The notes under the pieces were generated by a model. The model searched no databases. It worked only from the letters and a program-made list of their open reading frames with translations, and was not told where the DNA came from. A stretch of DNA of 64,000 bases from Leptobrachium leishanense (lineage: Eukaryota; Chordata; Amphibia; Anura; Megophryidae): positions 355,780,942 to 355,844,941 of the forward strand of contig CM019063.1 of the NCBI GenBank assembly GCA_009667805.1, given 5' to 3'. The position numbers and the translations under genes are program-made. Positions 59,026 to 64,000 of this stretch are shown here, one piece after another (positions within the stretch are counted from its first letter, which is position 1; each line of letters opens with the position of its first letter).

Positions 59026-59345
59026 TGGCGTGTCCGTCGCCAAGCCTTACTCTGCGCATGCGCGCGCAACCAGCGGCGGTTGGTTGCGCGCGCATGCAAC
59101 CGCCGCGGCACGAGCCAGCTGTGCGCTCGCCGCGGCGGTTACAAGATGCACACAGCAGTCGGGTAGAGGCTGTGCTCGCAGCCTCTACCCGGCTGCCGCG
59201 CGCATCCAACCCCCGAGCGGCGAAGGGAAACTTCCCTCGCTTCCGCTCTTTGAAGGACCCAAGCCCCTGTCACGTGGAGTCCCACGTGACCGCGGCTTGG
59301 GTCCTTCAACGAGCGGAAGCGGGGAAACTTTCACTTCCCCGGCGC
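59026..59345. repeat. GC-rich palindromes of Helitron 2
   Basis: Hairpins: GGCTTGGCG/CGCCAAGCC (59031-59055), a GCGCATGCGCGCGCAACC-type pair (59052-59097), and a long imperfect one pairing CTTCCGCTCTTTGAAGGACC with its complement around CACGTGG (59235-59330). The arrangement resembles the palindromic block of Helitron 1. Confidence 0.8.
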
Positions 59346-59454
59346 CGCTCGGAAAGGTAAGTATGCCGGAGCTCATGGGGCGGCTGTCCGAATGCCGATA
59401 GAGCATTTGAACAGCCGCCCCATGTCTGGTCTGAGCTGGGGCATATATCCATGA

Positions 59455-60066
59455 GAGCTTGGGGGGCAATATCCACGAGCTTGGGGGCAATATCCAGGAG
59501 CTGGGGGGCAATATCCACGAGCTGGGGGCAATATCCACGAGCTGGGGGCAGTATCCACGAGCTGGGGCAGTATCCAGGAGCTGGGGGGCAATATCCATGA
59601 GCTGGAGGGCAGTATCAATGAGCTGGGGGCAATATCCATGAGCTGGGGGCAATATCCACGAGCTGGGGGCAATATCCACGAGCTGGGGGCCATATCCACG
59701 AGCTGGGGGCAGTATCCACGAGCTGGGGGCAGTATCCAGGAGCTGGGGGCAATATTCATGAGCTGGGGGGCAGTATCAATGAGCTGGGGGCAATATCCAT
59801 GAGCTGGGGGCAATATCCATGAGCTGGGGGGCAATATCCATGAGCTGGGGGGCAATATCCATGAGCTGGGGGGTAGTATCCAGGAGCTGGGGCAATATCC
59901 ACGAGCTGGGGCAGTATCCACGAGCTGGGGCAATATCCACGAGCTGGGGCAGTATCCACAAGCTGGGGCAGTATCCACGTGCTGGGGCAATATCCACGAG
60001 CTGGGGCAGTATCCACGAGCTGGGGCAGTATCCATGTGCTGGGGCATATATCCATGAGCTGGGGCA
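59455..60066. repeat. minisatellite of Helitron 2
   Basis: About 30 copies of a 20-22-bp unit (GAGCTGGGGGCAATATCCAC). It runs directly into the Helitron 3' terminal motif GGGGCAGGCTTT. Open frames across it (SSWILPPARGYCPQ-type) reflect the repeat. Confidence 0.92.
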
Positions 60067-60074
60067 GGCTTTCC

Positions 60075-60080
<6 letters not shown>

Positions 60081-60105
<25 letters not shown>
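60081..60105. repeat. (TA)n tail of hammerhead-headed element copy B
   Basis: Follows the Helitron 2 end. Removing the Helitron joins it to AATATTAAACA at 58991-59001, matching copy A where AATAATAAACAC leads into (TA)n. Confidence 0.6.
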
Positions 60106-60109
<4 letters not shown>

Positions 60110-60690
60110 CCACCATGTTGAAGCACTCTGGGATTTCTCAAAAAGTCTTAACTATTCCGTTAAAAATCAACGTTTCAGTTCCCACAAGGAACTTTTCTCA
60201 GGACAGACATAGATTACACAACATCAATGCTTAAATTTATATACAAAACAAACAGCAATTCTCAATTACTCACCCACCCGGTGTGCAAGACCATAATCTA
60301 CCACGCGCTCGCAGTCCTGCGACGCTAAGTAGTTACGTCACCTAGTTGTCCTGGTAACCCCGCTATGTATAGTATTTATCACACCTCCACCAATAAACCA
60401 GCTGTGGCTGCAAATCTATGCACCACAGGTGGTTGACCATAGAGGGAGTAGGACAGAGAAAGAAAAAAGCACCACCACTTCTGTAAAAACAAACACACAA
60501 ATCTACAAAGAGTTTATACAGTAATCAAATCAAATCAAATCAAAATAAGCTTTATTGGCAGGACCAAATACATTTTAGCATAGCAGTACCCTTCTTCATC
60601 ATTTAACAATATGCTGCAGAATGGAATAGTAAAGAATTTGAGAAATCCCAGAGTGCTGGCATACCTTCAACATGGTATTTCAATAGAGTA
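60106..60690 (-). mobile_element. Penelope-like 3' fragment with inverted arm
   Basis: On minus a PLE-like terminal segment with a degenerate hammerhead (CTGAGAA at 60201-60195 where CTGANGA is expected; helix II AGTTCC/GGAACT intact; GAAACGTT). The sequence CCATGTTGAAGCACTCTGGG at 60112 recurs inverted near 60640-60680. A LINE tail lies inside at about 60520-60605. Confidence 0.45.
60520..60605 (-). mobile_element. 3' tail of an L2/CR1-type LINE
   Basis: On minus: ATGTATTTGGTCCTGCCAAT, AAAGCTTATT and a (TTTGA)n repeat. A very short 5'-truncated copy, as usual for LINE tails. Confidence 0.5.
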
Positions 60691-61046
60691 TTCAACATGG
60701 TATTTCATTGCTGAGCACCGGGTACTAAGGAGAAGTAACAAGGTGAAACGTGAGTGCAAACCTTATTGTTGACTATTATATATTTATTTATATTTACAGA
60801 AATATTCCCTTTACCTGTGCAACGTAGGAGGTGCATTTGGTGTCATGCCACTGTGAAGGCCGCCAGCATGGGGTCTTTCCAATGTTAACAAACAGCACGT
60901 AATGTTAAAGGAAAAACAAAATAGCAAAATGTCTTTTTTTTCTGCTCTAAAAGAACTGCACTGCAGTACCATTATATGTGAAAGCTTTTTTTATTTTTAT
61001 ATTCACAAAACACATGTCATACATGATGCGAAATAGAACATTTTAG
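60691..61046. other. no gene seen
   Basis: AT-rich unique-looking sequence between the PLE fragment and the MITE. No frame or repeat unit is recognised. Confidence 0.5.
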
Positions 61047-61740
61047 GCTCCTAGATGTTTGCGCCGGCGCAAAAACGCATTAACGCGAGGGATAAAACCC
61101 TTTGCGCTGAATGTCGTATTACAATGTCAGCGCAACAAACGCGCGTATATGTCGATCGCGGGTGCACAAACGCTGCGTGAGCTTACTGTACGTCGCGCGT
61201 CCTATACTTAACATTGTGAGCGCAAATGCGTTTGTGTGCTGGTACGTGGATGGTATTACAATCTATGCGCAGTTTTTAACAACTCCGAAAAGCTGGTGTT
61301 AATGGCAAATCTGAACGACCTGGCCGAACCCAAATACACCAGCCCAAAAACCCCCCCAAAAAATGCAGCAAAGTATAGTTACACATTCTACTCATAATAA
61401 ACCAATAGAATGGAGAAGTTGTGTGTGTATTTTTTATTGCTGCAGCATGTATACTCAGATTAACTTTGACAGGTGCAAAAACCTAACGTAAGATAATTGT
61501 GGTTCTTAATTCTGATTGGCTGAATCACGTGAAAAATACAGTCCGCACACTGATCTCTGCACGCAGCGTTACTGTGCAGCATTTGTGCGCGTCCGTTTTA
61601 CGCGTGTTATTGCTCGATGGATGAAAAAATGCATGAGGATTGTAATTCCAGCGGTGATTTACGCGCATTAACGTTTAACGCTGGGAGCACAAATTCACGC
61701 ATTGCGCGAGCGTTTTAACGCCAAGATTTTAATAGGACCC
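61047..61740. mobile_element. MITE of unknown superfamily, copy 2
   Basis: Internally similar to 55659-56357 in the opposite orientation (CATTAACGCGAGGG, CCTATACTTAACATTGTGAG, AAAGCTGGTGTTAATGGCAA). Ends are more decayed (GGCTCCTAGATGTTTGCG; right end AAGATTTTAATAGGACCC), with possible flank TTAG. Confidence 0.55.
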
Positions 61741-62112
61741 TTAGTGTATTTTATTAATTTAATCTGAAATGGTATGAAATAAAAATGAAAGGTTACCCTA
61801 TTTTTCATAGCACCCACCTGTGTCCCCCTCTCTATAATTTTTTTTATTTACAATATAAACTTGAAGCCTCCCCAAAGGAAATCTCAGTTTTTGTCCTTCA
61901 CCAACAATCACCATAACTTTTATTATAAATAATCAATACAATAATTAATATACTGTGACAGACTACAGTACACACAAACTTAACAGTCACACCCAGAGAC
62001 CTCAGACACATAATATATTTAAATAATAAAAATATTCACTTGTACCTCAAAGTATATAAATAGGTATATAGATATATGGAAGTATTGTGTAAGGGATAAA
62101 AGTTATTTTATA
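61741..62112. other. AT-rich leader, no gene seen
   Basis: Contains TA-rich runs (62050-62080). No ORF or repeat is recognised. It precedes the ORF at 62113. Confidence 0.4.
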
Positions 62113-62479
62113 ATGATGGCGGGACATAACAAGAAGCAGGTACCCCCAAATAAAGAAAATAATAAAAAGAAAAGACCAGTGTTGGTAGAACAACCGGAGG
62201 AGATTGATTCCCTGCCCCTGCCCTATCCATTATATTATGGGGCAGCTAGAGAAGTTTTGTGTGTCACGGTTGCGAAGGCGGGCGGCTGCTACTACTCCGC
62301 CGGCTTTCTCCGCTCCAGCGGGCGGGATTGCGGAGGAAAATGAGGGGGCAGCGGGTGGAAGAGACAGAGAGGTCCCACCAGGAAAGATCGAAATGCCCGA
62401 TGGGAGCATATATAAATTGGTAGACCAAGAGGACAGTGATGATAATGATGAGTGTGAAAATAAGTCTATATATATTTAG
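62113..62479 (+). pseudogene. unrecognised short ORF, frameshifted
   Basis: ATG at 62113 opens a Lys/Asn-rich basic start (MMAGHNKKQVPPNKENNKKK) and PLPYPLYY. Near 62250 the readable product changes frame into an Ala/Arg/Gly-rich part and an acidic end (KIEMPDGSIYKLVDQEDSDD). Composition differs from the flanking AT-rich DNA. It could be a 5' piece of a transposon or gag gene; no domain is recognised. Confidence 0.3.
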
Positions 62480-63105
62480 TGTTTTAATATACCAGTAAAA
62501 TAAAGATAATTTACAAGTTCTGTGTGTGGATTATGTAATGATTTTCAGGAGTTTGAGCCCCCACTTCCCCCTGGGCCAGAAGAAAATGAGATGATCAATA
62601 GACCAGATGGTAATCTAGAAGGTTTTAAAAAAAAAATTACAGTGCTGTATAACTTGTGTATGTAATTCGGACTGATTATTCGGATGTGATATCTGTACTG
62701 TTCTGTGTGAGTGTGAGGTCAGAGAATGTGATTAATAAATAGACAAAAACATTCTACCATATATCATTCGATACAGCACACTATTTATTAATCACACTAG
62801 TACTTACTCTCTCACAGTCAGTCCAATACAAGAGATCTATCTCCAGTCACTGCAAAACTTGGTCTCTCTCCAGGCTCCATGAGTACAGGCAGGCTCCTCC
62901 AGTGATGTCTTTGCTCTTCTCAGCAAGAAAACAATAAGGTACACCCAAGAGGAATGCACTATTTATGCACTGCAGTCACATGCAGTGACAGTGTGTGTAT
63001 GTGCCAGCCTTCAGCAGAAAAGGAAGCAGCTGATTGGACTATGCACGCAGTAATCCAACCCCAAAGATGATTCTAGAACATACAAATTACAAAAAAACAC
63101 ACCCA
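62480..63105. other. repeat-derived sequence with inverted repeat
   Basis: No ORF. GTGATTAATAAATAG (62728-62742) is perfectly inverted at 62781-62795, and flanking sequence continues the symmetry weakly (GGACTGA near 62668 against TCAGTCC near 62818). This suggests the ends of two facing copies of a short repeat. Confidence 0.5.
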
Positions 63106-63447
63106 AAACGAAAATAACAAAAAAGAAATGATCTGAAACGGACTCGGAACGATACGAAATTAGGAAATCAGCAACGGAACCGAAACGGTCCGGAAACTAT
63201 ACAAGATTCGCAATCAGAAATTACCCGAAACGGACCCGAAATCACGAATGGAACAAAAATTACTTGTAATTTTACAATTTTAGCGGCTATACGAAATAAG
63301 GAAATTGTTTATTTTCGTATCGGCATCTATTTCAAATAGTGTGTATTTCGTTGCCATTACGGTTCAGAACATCGGATGAATCCAAAGCACCGAATCGGGC
63401 CGTTTCGTGTGAAAATCAATTCGGAAAGAAACGAAACGACATCCCTA
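63106..63447. mobile_element. hAT-like MITE fragment
   Basis: Series of CGAAACGG / GGAAAC / ACGAAAT motifs ending AACGACATCCCTA. On minus that is TAGGGATGTCGTTTCG, a hAT-like terminus. The left end is not located. Confidence 0.45.
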
Positions 63448-63454
63448 GTTAAGA

Positions 63455-63780
63455 TCATTAAGCATTTCCAGGTAATATTTCTCCTTCAAGCCGTACAACA
63501 TTTTAGTAGCCCTCCTCTGAACTCTTTCTAAGGTATCTATATCCTTATGGAGATCCGGTCTCCAGGACTGCACACAGTACTCCATAGTTACATAGACGCA
63601 TGTCTTTTTTCAGCCTATCGGGTTCAGCCTCTCACACATCACCTACTGCTGTTGATCCAAAAAAAAGGCAAAAAAACACAGTCTGAAGTGCTCGCCAATA
63701 TGCAACACACTGGGAAAAAATTCCTTCTTGACCCCAGAATGACAAGAAAAAAACAATAAGGACACTGAGGAATCAAAATG
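63455..63780 (-). mobile_element. CR1-like LINE remnant
   Basis: CCTCTGAACTCTTTCTAAGG and CCAGGACTGCACACAGTACT resemble the well-known CR1 3' region in antisense. The adjoining GTTGATCCAAAAAAAAGGCA...GGAAAAAATTCCTTCTTGAC block belongs to a common non-mammalian vertebrate repeat. Old fragments. Confidence 0.5.
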
Positions 63781-64000
63781 AAACCAGTGTCTGAATGGGC
63801 ATAACCCTAATAGTCTACAGAAAAGAATGGGGTAGACATCGGCTACCTAATGTTAAATTTTATTAGACAGATACATTGCATACACACATTATTAAAAGAC
63901 AAATAAGTGGAGCAAAAATGAATTCCTCCCTGAACAGTGTGGATAACCATACCATAGATTAGATAGTACTTGGTAGTCAAGGGCAGGGTTGCTAATTAGC
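63781..64000. other. no feature seen
   Basis: AT-rich sequence to the window end without a recognisable ORF or repeat. Confidence 0.5.

Larger units (their letters stand above)
59002..60080 (+). mobile_element. non-autonomous Helitron 2
   Basis: Starts TCTATACTATAATTGAGTAAG after A59001 and ends GGGCAGGCTTTCCACCTTA before T60081, fitting A^T insertion without duplication. The ends are near-identical to Helitron 1 over about 20 bases at each side, although the final CTAG is CTTA here and the 3' hairpin is weakened. Contains GC-rich palindromes at 59026-59345 and a minisatellite to the 3' end. No Rep/helicase. Confidence 0.82.

Noticed and set aside
59373..60141. Repeated SSWILP/ARGYCP-like frames
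   Set aside because: Minisatellite of Helitron 2.
60167..60205. Functional hammerhead in the PLE-like fragment
   Set aside because: The invariant CTGANGA reads CTGAGAA, replacing an essential G; helix I has only two pairs. Kept only as a decayed copy.

Overview
The window is a repeat-only stretch of a vertebrate genome, most likely an anuran amphibian. It holds Penelope-like elements with GIY-YIG endonucleases, a frog-type L1, an L2/Rex-like LINE, CR1-like remnants, Tc1, several hAT, Harbinger-, piggyBac- and Helitron-type elements and an endogenous retrovirus. I see no host protein-coding gene, rRNA or tRNA. The organism call rests on repeat composition alone.

Layout: two Penelope-like elements (PLE1 on minus, PLE2 on plus) lie head to head around 27.8 kb and form the scaffold of 0.8-37.9 kb. 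PLE1 was opened by an endogenous retrovirus (3447-25385, TSD TAGC) and by a 2-kb palindromic element (25473-27486). A truncated hAT element (175-768) lies at its 3' side. The retrovirus is itself opened by a Helitron (14330-20423, inside RNase H), a non-autonomous LTR element (8249-10974, inside protease) and two Harbinger-type MITEs (6158-6581, 23462-23892). PLE2 was opened by a hAT-type element carrying a 3.1-kb minisatellite (28188-32649) and by a Tc1 transposon with an unbroken transposase ORF (34282-35897).

From 37.9 to 46.9 kb a short hammerhead-ribozyme-headed element is split by an L2/Rex-like LINE (38076-46824), which is itself split by two copies of one hAT family (39205-43356 and 43622-45796, both with 8-bp TSDs). 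A nearly intact full-length L1 (47436-54578, 12-bp TSD) follows on minus. Then come a deleted hAT, MITEs, a piggyBac-like MITE rich in hairpins, a Penelope 3' end with a hammerhead core, and a second copy of the hammerhead-headed element (58719-59001 plus tail 60081-60105) split by a second Helitron (59002-60080). The last 4 kb are old fragments.

The most unusual signals are: (a) the short (TA)n-tailed element with a complete type I hammerhead at its 5' edge, present twice; (b) Penelope hammerheads with self-complementary helix III; (c) a UGA-CUAG leaky-stop context at the retroviral gag/pol junction; (d) two Helitrons that share a design of GC-rich palindromes toward the 5' end and a minisatellite abutting the 3' terminus. 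All coordinates and pairings were read by eye; family names come from motif recognition and no search was run.
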